Of a stretch of 64,000 nt of DNA, positions 29,579 to 40,348 are shown piece after piece (position 1 is the stretch's first letter; every line of letters starts with the position of its first letter). A model generated the notes under the pieces. That model did no database searches. It was not told the DNA's origin and worked only from the letters and a program-made list of their open reading frames with translations. Source of the DNA: Bordetella genomosp. 2 (GTDB lineage Bacteria; Pseudomonadota; Gammaproteobacteria; Burkholderiales; Burkholderiaceae_B); the NCBI RefSeq assembly GCF_002261345.1, contig NZ_NEVT01000006.1, positions 682,001 to 746,000 of the forward strand, read 5' to 3'. Made by a program: the position numbers and the translations under genes.

Positions 29579-30469
29579 TCAGGCCGCGCGCCGCTCCATT
29601 GCCTGGGCCCAGCGCCGCGCCACCGACGGCGACGTCGCGCAGATCGCCGATTCCGTCACCACCCGCACGGCCCGCTCCAGCAACTGGATATCGGCCTCGT
29701 GCTGGCGCGCCACATGCGGATCCTCAAAGAAGATCACGCGCTGGCACTGGTGCTCGAGCACCAGTTCGGCGATCTGCGCGTCGCCGCCCAGCGGGCCGCT
29801 CAAGTAGCGGTGCACCCAGGGACGGTCGGCCGGCCAGCCGCGCGCCCAGGCCAGCTCGTTCAGGCGCGCGCCCGTCGTGCCGGTGGCCACGCGCCGCTCG
29901 AACTTCGACAGCAGGTCGAAATGGTCGGCCGCGAAAGCGACCATCTGGTCCTTGAGCGCATCGTGCGAGATCAGCGCCAGGGTGTGGCGCCCGAAATCGA
30001 ACAGGCGGGACACGGAAGGATCCGGGCGCAGGCCGGCATGCAGGCGCTCCACTTCCATCCACTCGATGGCGCCGGCCAGCGTGGAAATGAACGGCCGCCC
30101 GTGCGTGATGCACTGGCGCTTGAGCGCCAGGGCTTCGGGAAAAATGGATGACGGATCGACCGGGTCGATCAGGTAGATGGCGCCGTCGAACGGCGCCTCG
30201 CCTTCGCGGCCCTCGGTCACCCGGGCCACCAGCTTCATCAGGCCGCCCTCGCGCCCGTACGGATAGCGGATCAGGCCCGGATAGCCCTGCAGCATGCCCT
30301 CGCGCACGATGGCATCGTGCGTGCGCCCCACGGTGTGCAACTGGACGCCGAGCTCGCGGATCGCCGGCGAGCTGGCCCTCAGCCAGGAAAACAGCGCCGC
30401 GTCGGGAGTCTCGTGATGCAGGCGGTTGGCCGCCAGGCCGAAGCGCAATCCGGCGGGAGCGGACGCCAT
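29579..30469 (-). CDS. Tandem methylglyoxal-synthase-like protein (one intact, one degenerate domain)
   Basis: 296 residues, about twice the length of methylglyoxal synthase. The C-terminal half (~162-296) aligns with E. coli MgsA, which turns dihydroxyacetone phosphate into methylglyoxal: SHD (His169, Asp170), ATGTTG (195-200), SGPLGGD (Asp230), FFEDP (Asp250), His257 and Asp260 match the catalytic His19, Asp20, Asp71, Asp91, His98 and Asp101. The N-terminal half (~8-145) has the same order of segments but lost nearly all of these (Asn-Arg for His-Asp, Leu for Asp71), keeping only the Asp in LIDP. It starts three bases after iscX, at the end of the isc operon. Confidence 0.83.
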   Translation of the reverse strand: MASAPAGLRFGLAANRLHHETPDAALFSWLRASSPAIRELGVQLHTVGRTHDAIVREGMLQGYPGLIRYPYGREGGLMKLVARVTEGREGEAPFDGAIYLIDPVDPSSIFPEALALKRQCITHGRPFISTLAGAIEWMEVERLHAGLRPDPSVSRLFDFGRHTLALISHDALKDQMVAFAADHFDLLSKFERRVATGTTGARLNELAWARGWPADRPWVHRYLSGPLGGDAQIAELVLEHQCQRVIFFEDPHVARQHEADIQLLERAVRVVTESAICATSPSVARRWAQAMERRAA

Positions 30470-30472
30470 GGG

Positions 30473-30667
30473 TCAGTCCGCCTCGTCGATCCAGGCCATC
30501 TGGATGGCCTCCAGGATCTTCTCGCCGCAACGGGCCGGATCGTCGTCGAAGCCGGGCAGCGCCAGCACCCACTCGCGCAGCTGCGTGAAACGCACCGTGT
30601 TGGGATCCACGTCCGGGTGCGCATCGGCCAGCGCGGCCGCGATGTCATATGTATCGACCCACTTCAT
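30473..30667 (-). CDS. iscX: Fe-S cluster assembly protein IscX
   Basis: 64-residue acidic protein (YfhJ/IscX) that binds IscS and tunes iron delivery and sulfur transfer in ISC assembly. Seen: MKWVDTYDIAAALADAHPD at the N-terminus and LPGFDDDPARCGEKILEAIQMAWIDE at the end, the family acidic helix. The start overlaps the ferredoxin stop by one base (TGATG-type junction). Length is normal for the family. Confidence 0.94.
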   Translation of the reverse strand: MKWVDTYDIAAALADAHPDVDPNTVRFTQLREWVLALPGFDDDPARCGEKILEAIQMAWIDEAD

Positions 30668-31008
30668 CAATGACCCTCTTTGGCGTGATTGATAGTGTAC
30701 TTGGGAATCTCGACGGTCAAGTCGGCGTCGGCCACCAGGGCCTGGCAGGACAGGCGCGACGTGGAGCTCAGCCCCCAGGCCTTGTCGAGCAGGTCTTCCT
30801 CGTCGTCGGAAGCATCCTCGAGCGAGGAAAAGCCTTCGCGCACGATCACATGACAGGTGGTGCAGGCGCACGACAACTCGCAGGCGTGCTCGATCTCGAT
30901 GTGATTGTCGAGCAGCACGCGGCAGATCGACTTGCCCTGCGGCGCGTCTTCGATCACGGCGCCGTCGGGGCAGACGTCGGGATGGGGCAATACAGTCAGT
31001 TTAGGCAT
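30667..31008 (-). CDS. fdx: ISC-system [2Fe-2S] ferredoxin
   Basis: 113-residue adrenodoxin-type ferredoxin that donates electrons during cluster assembly on IscU. Cysteine ligands lie in HACELSCACTTCHV (Cys43, Cys49 and Cys52 region) and in SRLSCQAL (~88). The C-terminal Pro-Lys-Tyr segment VEIPKYTIN is typical. It is co-transcribed between hscA (22 bases upstream) and iscX. Confidence 0.95.
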   Translation of the reverse strand: MPKLTVLPHPDVCPDGAVIEDAPQGKSICRVLLDNHIEIEHACELSCACTTCHVIVREGFSSLEDASDDEEDLLDKAWGLSSTSRLSCQALVADADLTVEIPKYTINHAKEGH

Positions 31009-31029
31009 AAGTTCGAGTGGGCGGTTCGG

Positions 31030-32895
31030 TCAGGCGATTTCGTCCAGCTTGCGGCCGGCCAGGGCGGCGCGGATGCCGCGGTCCATGCGGCGCGCGGCGA
31101 ATTCCTCGGTGGCGTCCGAGAGGGCCTGGACGGCGGCGCGCACGAGCTCGACATCGGCCGCCTGTTGGGCGGCCTCGGCCTCCCGCAGGCGCTGGTCGAC
31201 CAGGCGGCGCTCGTCGGCATCGAGCAGGTCGCCGTCGCTGGCCAGGGCGGCGCGCACCGACTCCACCAGCTGGCGCGCCTCGACCTGCTGCTCGCGCAAC
31301 ATGCGCGCCTGCGCATCGCTGTCGGCCTGCGCCACGCTGTCGGCCAGCATGCGGGAGATCTCGTCATCGGACAGCCCATAGGACGGCTTGACCGACACGG
31401 CCGCCTCGATGCCGGTGCTCTGCTCGCGCGCCGTGACGCTCAGCAGGCCATCGGCGTCGACCTGGAAGGTCACGCGGATGCGCGCCGCGCCGGCCACCAT
31501 GGGCGGGATGCCGCGCAGCTCGAAGCGCGCCAGCGACCGGCAATCGGACACCAGGTCACGCTCGCCCTGCACCACGTGCAGGCTCATCGCGCCCTGCCCG
31601 TCCTTGAAAGTGGTGAATTCCTGGGCGCGCGCCACCGGGATGGTGCTGTTGCGCGGGATGATGCGCTCGACCAGCCCGCCCATGGTTTCCAGCCCCAGCG
31701 ACAGCGGGATCACGTCCAGCAACAGCCAGTCCTCGCCGGGCATGCGGTTGCCGGCCAGCAGGTTGGCCTGCAGGGCCGCGCCCAGCGCCACGACCTGGTC
31801 CGGATCCAGGTCCACCAGCGGCTCGGTGCCGAACAACTCGCCCACGGCCTGGCGGATCACCGGCATGCGCGTCGCGCCGCCCACCATGACCACGCCCTTG
31901 ACGTCGGATACCGCCAGCCCCGCGTCGCGCAAGGCGGCCCGGGCGCGCTCCAGCGTGCGACGCACCAGCGGTTCGGCCAGTTGCTCGAACTGCTCGCGCG
32001 TCAGCTCCACATCCAGCGCGCGGCCATCCTGCAGGTCGACGCGCAGCGCGGCGGACTGCTCGCTCGACAGCGCCTCGCGCGCCGCCCGGGCGGCCACCAG
32101 CACGGCGCGCCGGTCGGCTGCCTCCAGTTGCACGTCGGCGCCCAGGGTGCCGCGGGCGTACTCGGCGATCGCCCAATCGAAATCGTCGCCGCCCAGCGCC
32201 GTATCGCCGCCGGTGGCGACCACCTCGAACACGCCCTTGGTCAGGCGCAGGATGGAAATGTCGAAAGTGCCGCCGCCCAGGTCGTAGACGGCATAAGTGC
32301 CCTCGGCGGCCTGATCCAGCCCATAGGCAATGGCGGCCGCCGTCGGTTCGTTGAGCAGGCGCAGCACGTTGAGCCCGGCCAGGCGGGCGGCATCGCGCGT
32401 GGCCTGGCGCTGGGCATCGTCGAAATAAGCCGGCACGGTGATCACCGCGCCCACCAGGTCGTCGCCCAGCACGTCTTCGGCGCGCTGGCGCAGCACCGCC
32501 AGGATCTGCGCCGAGATCTCCACCGGGCTGAGATCGCCCTGCACCGTGCGCAGCCGCACCATGCCGGGAGCATCGACGAATTCGTAGGGGGCCCCGCTGG
32601 CGCGCGCTTCCTCGAGCGAACGGCCCATGAAGCGCTTGACCGACACGATAGTGTTGAAAGGGTCGGCCGCCTGCTGGGCCAGGGCCGCTGCGCCGATCAC
32701 GGCGCGGCCGTCGGCCAGGTAGCGCACGGCGGATGGCAGCAAGGGCCGGCCATCGGCATCGCCCAGCACTTCGGGCGTGCTGCTGCGCACCGCGGCCACC
32801 AGGGAATTGGTCGTGCCCAGGTCGATGCCCACCGCAAGCTTGCGCTGGTGCGGCGCGGGCGATTCGCCGGGCTCGGAAATCTGCAATAAGGCCAT
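31030..32895 (-). CDS. hscA: Fe-S-specific Hsp70 chaperone HscA
   Basis: 621-residue Hsp70 that releases Fe-S clusters from IscU, with HscB as co-chaperone. ATPase domain: [12 protein letters not shown] at ~26, [42 protein letters not shown] and [10 protein letters not shown]. Substrate domain follows from ~395 ([17 protein letters not shown]), and the helical lid runs to the end. Size and sequence are standard for HscA. It is separated from hscB by 57 bases, the second-largest gap in the operon body. Confidence 0.97.
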   Translation of the reverse strand: MALLQISEPGESPAPHQRKLAVGIDLGTTNSLVAAVRSSTPEVLGDADGRPLLPSAVRYLADGRAVIGAAALAQQAADPFNTIVSVKRFMGRSLEEARASGAPYEFVDAPGMVRLRTVQGDLSPVEISAQILAVLRQRAEDVLGDDLVGAVITVPAYFDDAQRQATRDAARLAGLNVLRLLNEPTAAAIAYGLDQAAEGTYAVYDLGGGTFDISILRLTKGVFEVVATGGDTALGGDDFDWAIAEYARGTLGADVQLEAADRRAVLVAARAAREALSSEQSAALRVDLQDGRALDVELTREQFEQLAEPLVRRTLERARAALRDAGLAVSDVKGVVMVGGATRMPVIRQAVGELFGTEPLVDLDPDQVVALGAALQANLLAGNRMPGEDWLLLDVIPLSLGLETMGGLVERIIPRNSTIPVARAQEFTTFKDGQGAMSLHVVQGERDLVSDCRSLARFELRGIPPMVAGAARIRVTFQVDADGLLSVTAREQSTGIEAAVSVKPSYGLSDDEISRMLADSVAQADSDAQARMLREQQVEARQLVESVRAALASDGDLLDADERRLVDQRLREAEAAQQAADVELVRAAVQALSDATEEFAARRMDRGIRAALAGRKLDEIA

Positions 32896-32952
32896 GATTA
32901 TGCTTCGGATCGGAAAGCTAGAAACAGTGCGACACCGGCCGCCGGAACCGCG

Positions 32953-33462
32953 CTAGGCCGGCCGCGCGGCGGCCAGCTCCTGCGCGAGTTTTTCGACGAA
33001 CATCCATTCGCGCACCTTGATGCCGGCGGCGGCGAAGTCGCGCCGGGTGTCGAGCAATGTAGCCAGCGTGGCGCGCATTTCCTGGCGGGCCTGCTGCAAT
33101 TCGGCATCGAGCGCGGCGAACGCGGCCGGGTCCTGGCGCGCCTCGTCCAGCATCTCGCGCCATTGCATCTGCTGCATCAGGAAGGCCGGGTCCATGGCGG
33201 TGTTGCTTTCGGTCTGCAGGTCCACGCCCGCCTGCTCACACAGGTAGCGGGCCCGCAGCAGCGGATCGCGCAATTGCCGGTAGGCTTCATTGGCGCGCGC
33301 GGCCCATTGCATGGCGACGCGGCGCTCGGCCGGGCTGGCGGTGGCATAGCGGTCGGGGTGCACCCGCGCCGCCACGGCGCGCCAGGCCTGCTCGAGCGCC
33401 TGGGCATCCAGCTCGAACCGGGGCGGCAGGCCGAACAGGCTGAAATGATCGTCGCCGGCCAA
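32953..33462 (-). CDS. hscB: Co-chaperone HscB
   Basis: 169-residue J-domain protein that delivers IscU to HscA. The J domain has the HPD motif in ARVHPDRYATAS (~35) and the N-terminal DDHFSLFGLPPRFELD; the C-terminal helical bundle (~90-165) binds IscU. It lacks the N-terminal zinc site of animal homologues, as normal for bacteria. It starts three bases after iscA. Confidence 0.95.
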   Translation of the reverse strand: MAGDDHFSLFGLPPRFELDAQALEQAWRAVAARVHPDRYATASPAERRVAMQWAARANEAYRQLRDPLLRARYLCEQAGVDLQTESNTAMDPAFLMQQMQWREMLDEARQDPAAFAALDAELQQARQEMRATLATLLDTRRDFAAAGIKVREWMFVEKLAQELAAARPA

Positions 33463-33465
33463 GAC

Positions 33466-33789
33466 CTACACCGTGAACGACTCGCCGCAGCCGCAGGTCG
33501 CCTTCTCGTTGGGGTTGCGGAACTTGAAGCCTTCGTTCAGGCCTTCGCGCGCGTAGTCCAGCTCCGTGCCGTCCAGGTAGGCGAGGCTTTTCGGGTCCAC
33601 GAACACCTTGACGCCAAAGCTTTCGAAGACCAGGTCTTCGGCCGCGGGTTCGTCCACGTACTCGAGTTTGTAGGCCATCCCCGAGCACCCGGTGGTCCGC
33701 ACGCCCAGGCGCAGGCCCAGGCCCTTGCCGCGCTTCTGCAAGTAGCGTCCGATATGGGACGCGGCCTGTTGGGTCAGGGTGACAGACAT
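33466..33789 (-). CDS. iscA: A-type Fe-S carrier IscA
   Basis: 107-residue A-type carrier. The three cysteines appear in [15 protein letters not shown] (first) and CGCGESF at the C-terminus (two). It carries iron or [Fe-S] units to target proteins. Location one base after iscU in the operon separates it from ErpA-type paralogues. Confidence 0.95.
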   Translation of the reverse strand: MSVTLTQQAASHIGRYLQKRGKGLGLRLGVRTTGCSGMAYKLEYVDEPAAEDLVFESFGVKVFVDPKSLAYLDGTELDYAREGLNEGFKFRNPNEKATCGCGESFTV

Positions 33790-33790
33790 A

Positions 33791-34216
33791 TCAGCCCGCC
33801 GCGACAGCCGCCGCCGCGGGTTCGGCCTGCGCCGGCGCCGCGTGCTTGTCCTTGTAGTCCTGCACCGCCGCCTTGATGGCGTCTTCGGCCAGGATCGAGC
33901 AGTGGATCTTCACCGGCGGCAAAGCCAGTTCCTCGGCGATCTGGGTATTGCGGATGTTGAGCGCCTCGTCCAGCGTCTTGCCCTTGACCCACTCGGTGAC
34001 CAGCGAGCTGGACGCGATGGCCGAGCCGCAGCCGTACGTCTTGAAGCGCGCGTCTTCGATCACGCCCGACTCGTTGACCTTGATCTGCAGCTTCATCACG
34101 TCGCCGCAGGCCGGCGCGCCGACCATGCCGGTACCCACCGAGGCGTCGCCCTTGTCGAACGAGCCCACGTTGCGGGGGTTTTCATAGTGGTCCAGAACTT
34201 TGGTGCTGTATGCCAT
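33791..34216 (-). CDS. iscU: Fe-S cluster scaffold IscU
   Basis: 141-residue scaffold on which [2Fe-2S] clusters are built. Ligands: [11 protein letters not shown] (Cys37 region with the Asp), YGCGSAIAS (Cys63 region) and KIHCSILAE (Cys106 region), plus the HscA-binding LPPVK just before the last cysteine. The C-terminus carries an extra Ala/Pro-rich tail ([16 protein letters not shown], ~126-141) absent from E. coli IscU. It lies 31 bases after iscS. Confidence 0.97.
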   Translation of the reverse strand: MAYSTKVLDHYENPRNVGSFDKGDASVGTGMVGAPACGDVMKLQIKVNESGVIEDARFKTYGCGSAIASSSLVTEWVKGKTLDEALNIRNTQIAEELALPPVKIHCSILAEDAIKAAVQDYKDKHAAPAQAEPAAAAVAAG

Positions 34217-34247
34217 GATGTTTCTCCTGTGTCGATCGCGCGGGCGC

Positions 34248-35459
34248 TCAGTGCGCGGCCCACTGCACGGTGTTCAGGTCGATGCCGGCCTGGGCCATTT
34301 CCCACAGCGGCGACATGTCGCGCAGCTTGCCCACGCGGCTCTTGATGAGTTCGACGGTGAAATCCACTTCCTGCTCGGTGGTGAAGCGGCCCAGCGTGAA
34401 GCGGATCGAGCTGTGCGCCAGCTCGTCGTTGCGCCCCAGGGCGCGCAGCACGTAGGAAGGCTCCAGGCTGGCCGAGGTGCAGGCCGAGCCGCTGGAAACG
34501 GCCAGTTCCTTGATCGCCATGATCAGCGATTCGCCTTCGACGTAATTGAAGCTGACGTTCAGGTTGTGCGGCACGCGCTGCTCGAGGCTGCCATTCAGGT
34601 AGGTTTCCTCGATCTGGGAAAGCCCCGCCCACAGGCGGTCGCGCAACATGCGGATGCGCTCGTTCTCGGTGCCCATTTCCTCGCGGGCCAGGCGAAAGGC
34701 TTCGCCCATGCCGACGATCTGGTGGGTGGCCAGCGTGCCGGACCGGAACCCGCGCTCGTGTCCGCCGCCATGCATCTGCGCCTCGATGCGCACGCGCGGC
34801 TTGCGCCGCACATACAGCGCCCCGATGCCCTTGGGGCCGTAGGTCTTGTGCGCCGAGAACGACATCAGGTCGACCTTGAGCTTCTGCAGGTCGATCTCGA
34901 CCTTGCCGGTGGCCTGCGCGGCGTCGACATGGAACACGATGCCCTTGTCGCGGCAGATCTCGCCCAGCGTCTCGATGTCCTGGATGACGCCGATCTCGTT
35001 GTTGACCATCATCACCGACACCAGGATGGTGTCCGGCCGCAGCGCCGCCTTGAAGGCATCCAGGTCCAGCAGGCCATCGTCGCGGACGTCCAGGTAGGTG
35101 ACCTCGAAGCCCTGGCGCTCGAGCTCGCGACAGGTGTCCAGCACCGCCTTGTGCTCGGTCTTGACCGTAATGACGTGCTTGCCGCGCTCGGCGTAGAAAT
35201 TGGCCGCGCCCTTGATGGCCAGGTTGTCGGACTCGGTGGCGCCGGACGTCCAGATGATTTCACGCGGGTCGGCGTTGACCAGCTTGGCGACTTCCTGGCG
35301 GGCGTTCTCGACAGCCTCTTCCGCTTCCCAGCCGAACGAATGGCTGCGCGAAGCGGGGTTGCCGAAGTTGTCGTACAGCCAGGGCACCATCTTTTCGACC
35401 ACGCGAGGGTCGACCGGCGTGGTGGCGGAATAATCGAGATAGATCGGGCGGGTGGTCAT
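34248..35459 (-). CDS. iscS: Cysteine desulfurase IscS
   Basis: 403-residue PLP enzyme that takes sulfur from cysteine for Fe-S clusters and tRNA thiolation. PLP lysine is in [12 protein letters not shown] (~205); the sulfur-carrying Cys lies in [17 protein letters not shown] (~327). The C-terminal [12 protein letters not shown] matches IscS rather than SufS. GAGTAGC-type spacing places it 16 bases after iscR. Confidence 0.98.
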   Translation of the reverse strand: MTTRPIYLDYSATTPVDPRVVEKMVPWLYDNFGNPASRSHSFGWEAEEAVENARQEVAKLVNADPREIIWTSGATESDNLAIKGAANFYAERGKHVITVKTEHKAVLDTCRELERQGFEVTYLDVRDDGLLDLDAFKAALRPDTILVSVMMVNNEIGVIQDIETLGEICRDKGIVFHVDAAQATGKVEIDLQKLKVDLMSFSAHKTYGPKGIGALYVRRKPRVRIEAQMHGGGHERGFRSGTLATHQIVGMGEAFRLAREEMGTENERIRMLRDRLWAGLSQIEETYLNGSLEQRVPHNLNVSFNYVEGESLIMAIKELAVSSGSACTSASLEPSYVLRALGRNDELAHSSIRFTLGRFTTEQEVDFTVELIKSRVGKLRDMSPLWEMAQAGIDLNTVQWAAH

Positions 35460-35475
35460 GTGTTGCTACTCCTGC

Positions 35476-36012
35476 TTATACGGTGGCGTCGGCGGCAATG
35501 GCCGAGGCGGTCGAGGCGGACCCGGGAGTGCCCCGTTCCACCCGCACGGCGGTGCAGCCCTGGGCGGCCTTGGACGCCTCCTGCAGCTGCCGCAGGCGCT
35601 GCTGATCGACCAGGTCCTGCAGCGACACGGAATCGAGGTAGTCGACCATCTTGCGGTTCAGCGTGGTCCAGAGCTCGTGCGTCATGCACTTGCCGCTCTT
35701 GCCGTCGTTGCCGCTGGTGCAATCGTGCTTGCCCCCGCAGCTGGTGGCGTCGAGCGGCTCGTCGACCGCGAAAATGATGTCGGCGACGGTGACGTTGCGC
35801 GCCAGGCGGGCCAGCGAGTAGCCGCCGCCGGGGCCGCGCACGCTGTCGACCAGTTCGTGCCGGCGCAGCTTGCCAAAAAGCTGCTCCAGGTAAGAAAGAG
35901 AAATATTCTGGCGCTGGCTGATCGCCGCGAGAGTCACCGGACCGCTGTGCTGCCGCATGGCCAGGTCGATCATCGCGGTTACCGCGAAACGCCCTTTGGT
36001 AGTGAGCCGCAT
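35476..36012 (-). CDS. iscR: Iron-sulfur cluster regulator IscR
   Basis: 178-residue Rrf2 family repressor with a winged helix (residues 1-60) and a [2Fe-2S]-binding segment. Ligands are Cys92, Cys98, Cys109 and His112; relative to E. coli (92, 98, 104, 107) five residues (GNDGK region) are inserted between the second and third cysteine. With a cluster it represses its own operon; apo-IscR acts on other sites. ATG 36012 starts the conserved MRLTTKGRFA; an earlier Met at 36057 would add 15 residues and overlap the operator region. Confidence 0.96.
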   Translation of the reverse strand: MRLTTKGRFAVTAMIDLAMRQHSGPVTLAAISQRQNISLSYLEQLFGKLRRHELVDSVRGPGGGYSLARLARNVTVADIIFAVDEPLDATSCGGKHDCTSGNDGKSGKCMTHELWTTLNRKMVDYLDSVSLQDLVDQQRLRQLQEASKAAQGCTAVRVERGTPGSASTASAIAADATV

Positions 36013-36060
36013 GGTGGATTCCTGTTGAACGGGCTGGCTGCCCGCAACGTGGGGCAACCA

Positions 36061-36110
36061 ATACCTGAGTAATTACCTCAAGTATAGCAAATTCCCGAGT
36101 AATTTGCTAA
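36061..36110 (-). promoter_or_regulatory. iscR promoter with two IscR-like sites
   Basis: On the minus strand TTAGCA (36105-36110) and TATACT (36081-36086) form a promoter with an 18-base gap. A near-palindrome at 36061-36085, with ATACCTGAG at one end and CTCAAGTAT at the other, covers the -10 and the start region and resembles type 1 IscR sites. A second dyad, AGCAAATT/AATTTGCT around seven bases (36086-36108), lies over the spacer and carries ACTCGGGAAT, also IscR-like. Cluster-loaded IscR would block transcription here. Confidence 0.8.
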
Positions 36111-36124
36111 GTCATCGCACCCGC

Positions 36125-36149
36125 AAAAAACCGCGCCGTAGCGCGGTTT
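36125..36149 (-). terminator. Terminator of the phosphatase gene
   Basis: Nine-base stem AAACCGCGC/GCGCGGTTT with loop CGTA, followed on the minus strand by six T. It lies 25 bases past the phosphatase stop and shields iscR from read-through. Confidence 0.9.
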
Positions 36150-36173
36150 CTGGAAGCCGGTCCGGACCGGCGA

Positions 36174-36662
36174 TCAAGCGGCCTGGTACTGGGTGGCCCG
36201 CTTGCGGACCAGTTCCAGTACGCCTTGACAGGCGTCCTCGAGGTAGTCGAGCACCTTGTCGAACCCTTCCGGGCCGCCGTAGTAGGGATCGGGGACGGTG
36301 GCTTCCTCGAACTCGTTGGCGAAGCGCATGAGCAGCATCAGCTTGTGCTGGTAGGCCTTGGGGCACTGCTGCTGCAGCGCGGAAAGGTTGTCCCAGTCCA
36401 TCGCCAGGATGAGATCGAAATCGCGGGAATCCTCCGCGGTGACCTGGCGGGCTTCGCAGTGATTGATCTCGTAGCCGCGCTTGCGGGCGGCGGCCTGGGC
36501 GCGGGCGTCGGGCGCCTCGCCGATGTGGTAGGCATGCGTGCCGGCGGAATCCACCCGCACGACCTCGCTCAAACCGGCGTCGTTCACCAAATGGCGAAAA
36601 ACGCCCTCTGCGCTCGGCGAGCGACAGATATTACCCATGCAAACGAAAAGTACCTTGGTCAT
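36174..36662 (-). CDS. Low-molecular-weight protein-tyrosine phosphatase
   Basis: About 162 residues. P-loop CMGNICRS (Cys8 to Arg14, CX5R) near the start and the general acid in VPDPYYGG (~120) are both present, so the enzyme should be active on phosphotyrosine or a small phosphate ester. Two adjacent Met codons (36665 and 36662) are possible starts; neither has a strong ribosome site. Not in an exopolysaccharide cluster, so it is probably a housekeeping phosphatase. An AT-rich stretch upstream (36670-36800) contrasts with the surrounding GC. Confidence 0.93.
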   Translation of the reverse strand: MTKVLFVCMGNICRSPSAEGVFRHLVNDAGLSEVVRVDSAGTHAYHIGEAPDARAQAAARKRGYEINHCEARQVTAEDSRDFDLILAMDWDNLSALQQQCPKAYQHKLMLLMRFANEFEEATVPDPYYGGPEGFDKVLDYLEDACQGVLELVRKRATQYQAA

Positions 36663-36868
36663 CATGGGTGTAAGTCTGAGGGAAAACCCGGAATATAGCA
36701 AGTTTTTTTTGCAATTGCGCAAGCATTTCCCCGCCCGGGCGGCCGATTATTTTTTTATATTAAATCAATAGCTTAAAGCAATAATATGAAGCTAAGAATG
36801 AGGTTTTTCCGGCCACTTCCGTAACAATGCCGGCGACTTGACCGCAATGCAGCACGAGCCCCTCTTCC

Positions 36869-38896
<2,028 letters not shown>

Positions 38897-38924
38897 GCTA
38901 GACTGTCTCAGGGTAAACCCCCCA

Positions 38925-38933
38925 TTATCCACA
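38925..38933 (+). promoter_or_regulatory. Single DnaA-box consensus (TTATCCACA) between uvrB and an aminotransferase gene
   Basis: Exact match to the consensus DnaA box in the 76-base divergent spacer, 29 bases before the uvrB start. It is a lone site, so not an origin; it could tune uvrB or be chance. Confidence 0.4.
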
Positions 38934-38972
38934 GCACCGCCGGGTGCGTCCACCTATCGCTTGCGAACCTTC

Positions 38973-40178
38973 ATGAGCTCCCTTTTCGATTCCGTCGAAC
39001 TTGCGCCGCGCGACCCCATCCTGGGGTTGAATGAACAATACAACGCCGACTCCCGCCCCGGTAAGGTCAACCTGGGCGTCGGCGTGTATTACGACGACGA
39101 CGGCCGCATCCCGCTGCTGTCCGCCGTCCGCAAGGCCGAGACGGCGCGCATCGAGGCGGCCGCGGCGCGCGGCTATCTGCCCATCGAGGGCATCGCCGGC
39201 TACAACAAGGGTGCCCAGACGCTGCTGCTCGGCGCCGACTCCCCGCTGGCGGCCGAAGGCCGCGTCCTGACGGCCCAGGCCCTGGGCGGCACGGGCGCCC
39301 TGAAAATCGGCGCCGATTTCCTGCGCCAGCTGCTGCCGCAGGCCAAGGTCCTGATCAGCAATCCCAGCTGGGAAAACCACCGCGCCCTGTTCGAGCGCGC
39401 CGGCTTCCCGGTCGACACCTACGCCTACTACGATCCCGCCACGCACGGGCTGGACTTCCAGGGCATGCTGGCCTCGCTGCGGGCCGCCCCGGCCCAGACC
39501 GTCGTCGTGCTGCATGCCTGCTGCCACAACCCCACCGGCGTCGACCCCACCGCCGAGCAATGGCAGCAGATCGCCCAGGTCGTCAAGGAACGCAACCTGG
39601 TGCCCTTCCTCGACATCGCCTACCAGGGCTTCGGCGCCGGGCTCCAGGAAGACGCCGCGGTGGTGCGCCTGTTCGCCGACCTCGGCCTGACCATGCTGAT
39701 CAGCTCGTCGTTCTCCAAGTCGTTCTCGCTGTACGGCGAGCGCGTGGGCGCCCTGACGGTCGTGGCCGGCAACCAGGACGAAGCCAAGCGCGTGCTCAGC
39801 CAGCTCAAGCGCGTCATCCGCACCAACTACTCCAACCCGCCCACCCACGGCGGCACGGTCGTTTCCACGGTGCTGAACACCCCCGAGCTGTACGCGCTCT
39901 GGGAACAGGAACTGGCCGGCATGCGCGACCGCATCCGCCTGATGCGCCAGCAACTGGTCGACAAGATCAAGGCCGCCGGCGCCACCCAGGACTTCAGCTT
40001 CGTGCTGCAGCAGCGCGGCATGTTCTCGTATTCCGGGCTCACCGCCGCCCAGGTCGACACGCTGCGCGAAGAGCACGGCATCTACGCCGTCTCGAGCGGC
40101 CGGATCTGCGTGGCGGCCCTCAACAGCCGCAACATCGACACCGTGGCCAAGGCCATCGCGGCCGTCCTCAAGCAGTAA
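38973..40178 (+). CDS. Aromatic amino acid / aspartate aminotransferase
   Basis: 401-residue class I aminotransferase of the AspC/TyrB type. Seen: [20 protein letters not shown] at the start, [25 protein letters not shown], the PLP lysine in [17 protein letters not shown] (~252), and [13 protein letters not shown] with [10 protein letters not shown] at the end. It moves amino groups between glutamate and oxaloacetate or aromatic keto acids. The TyrB-like form is common in betaproteobacteria, so aspartate versus aromatic preference is not settled. A strong terminator follows. Confidence 0.92.
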   Translation: MSSLFDSVELAPRDPILGLNEQYNADSRPGKVNLGVGVYYDDDGRIPLLSAVRKAETARIEAAAARGYLPIEGIAGYNKGAQTLLLGADSPLAAEGRVLTAQALGGTGALKIGADFLRQLLPQAKVLISNPSWENHRALFERAGFPVDTYAYYDPATHGLDFQGMLASLRAAPAQTVVVLHACCHNPTGVDPTAEQWQQIAQVVKERNLVPFLDIAYQGFGAGLQEDAAVVRLFADLGLTMLISSSFSKSFSLYGERVGALTVVAGNQDEAKRVLSQLKRVIRTNYSNPPTHGGTVVSTVLNTPELYALWEQELAGMRDRIRLMRQQLVDKIKAAGATQDFSFVLQQRGMFSYSGLTAAQVDTLREEHGIYAVSSGRICVAALNSRNIDTVAKAIAAVLKQ

Positions 40179-40209
40179 ACCGGCGGCAGGCGCCCCGCCC
40201 CGCCCGCAC

Positions 40210-40233
40210 AGGCCTCCGCAAGGAGGCCTTTTT
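40210..40233 (+). terminator. Terminator after the aminotransferase gene
   Basis: Stem AGGCCTCC/GGAGGCCT with loop GCAA and four T after it, starting 31 bases past the stop codon. It insulates lexA from read-through. Confidence 0.92.
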
Positions 40234-40279
40234 CATGCCGCGCTCGACCGCCGGCCGGCCCGGCCGAAAGAGCAGGCAC

Positions 40280-40329
40280 TTGCATTTTTGCCGCGGGTCG
40301 TCCAGAATCGCCGCTGTATATCCATACAG
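40280..40329 (+). promoter_or_regulatory. lexA promoter and LexA box
   Basis: TTGCAT (40280-40285) and CAGAAT (40303-40308) with a 17-base gap form the promoter. CTGTATATCCATACAG (40314-40329) fits CTGT-N8-ACAG exactly and lies over the start point, 19 bases before the ATG. This gives LexA control of its own gene. Confidence 0.92.
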
Positions 40330-40348
40330 TTCGAACCGGAATACCGCC

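Noticed and set aside
38900-38920. LexA box before uvrB
   Set aside because: Only one half-site (CTGT) is present; the other side reads AAAC rather than ACAG.
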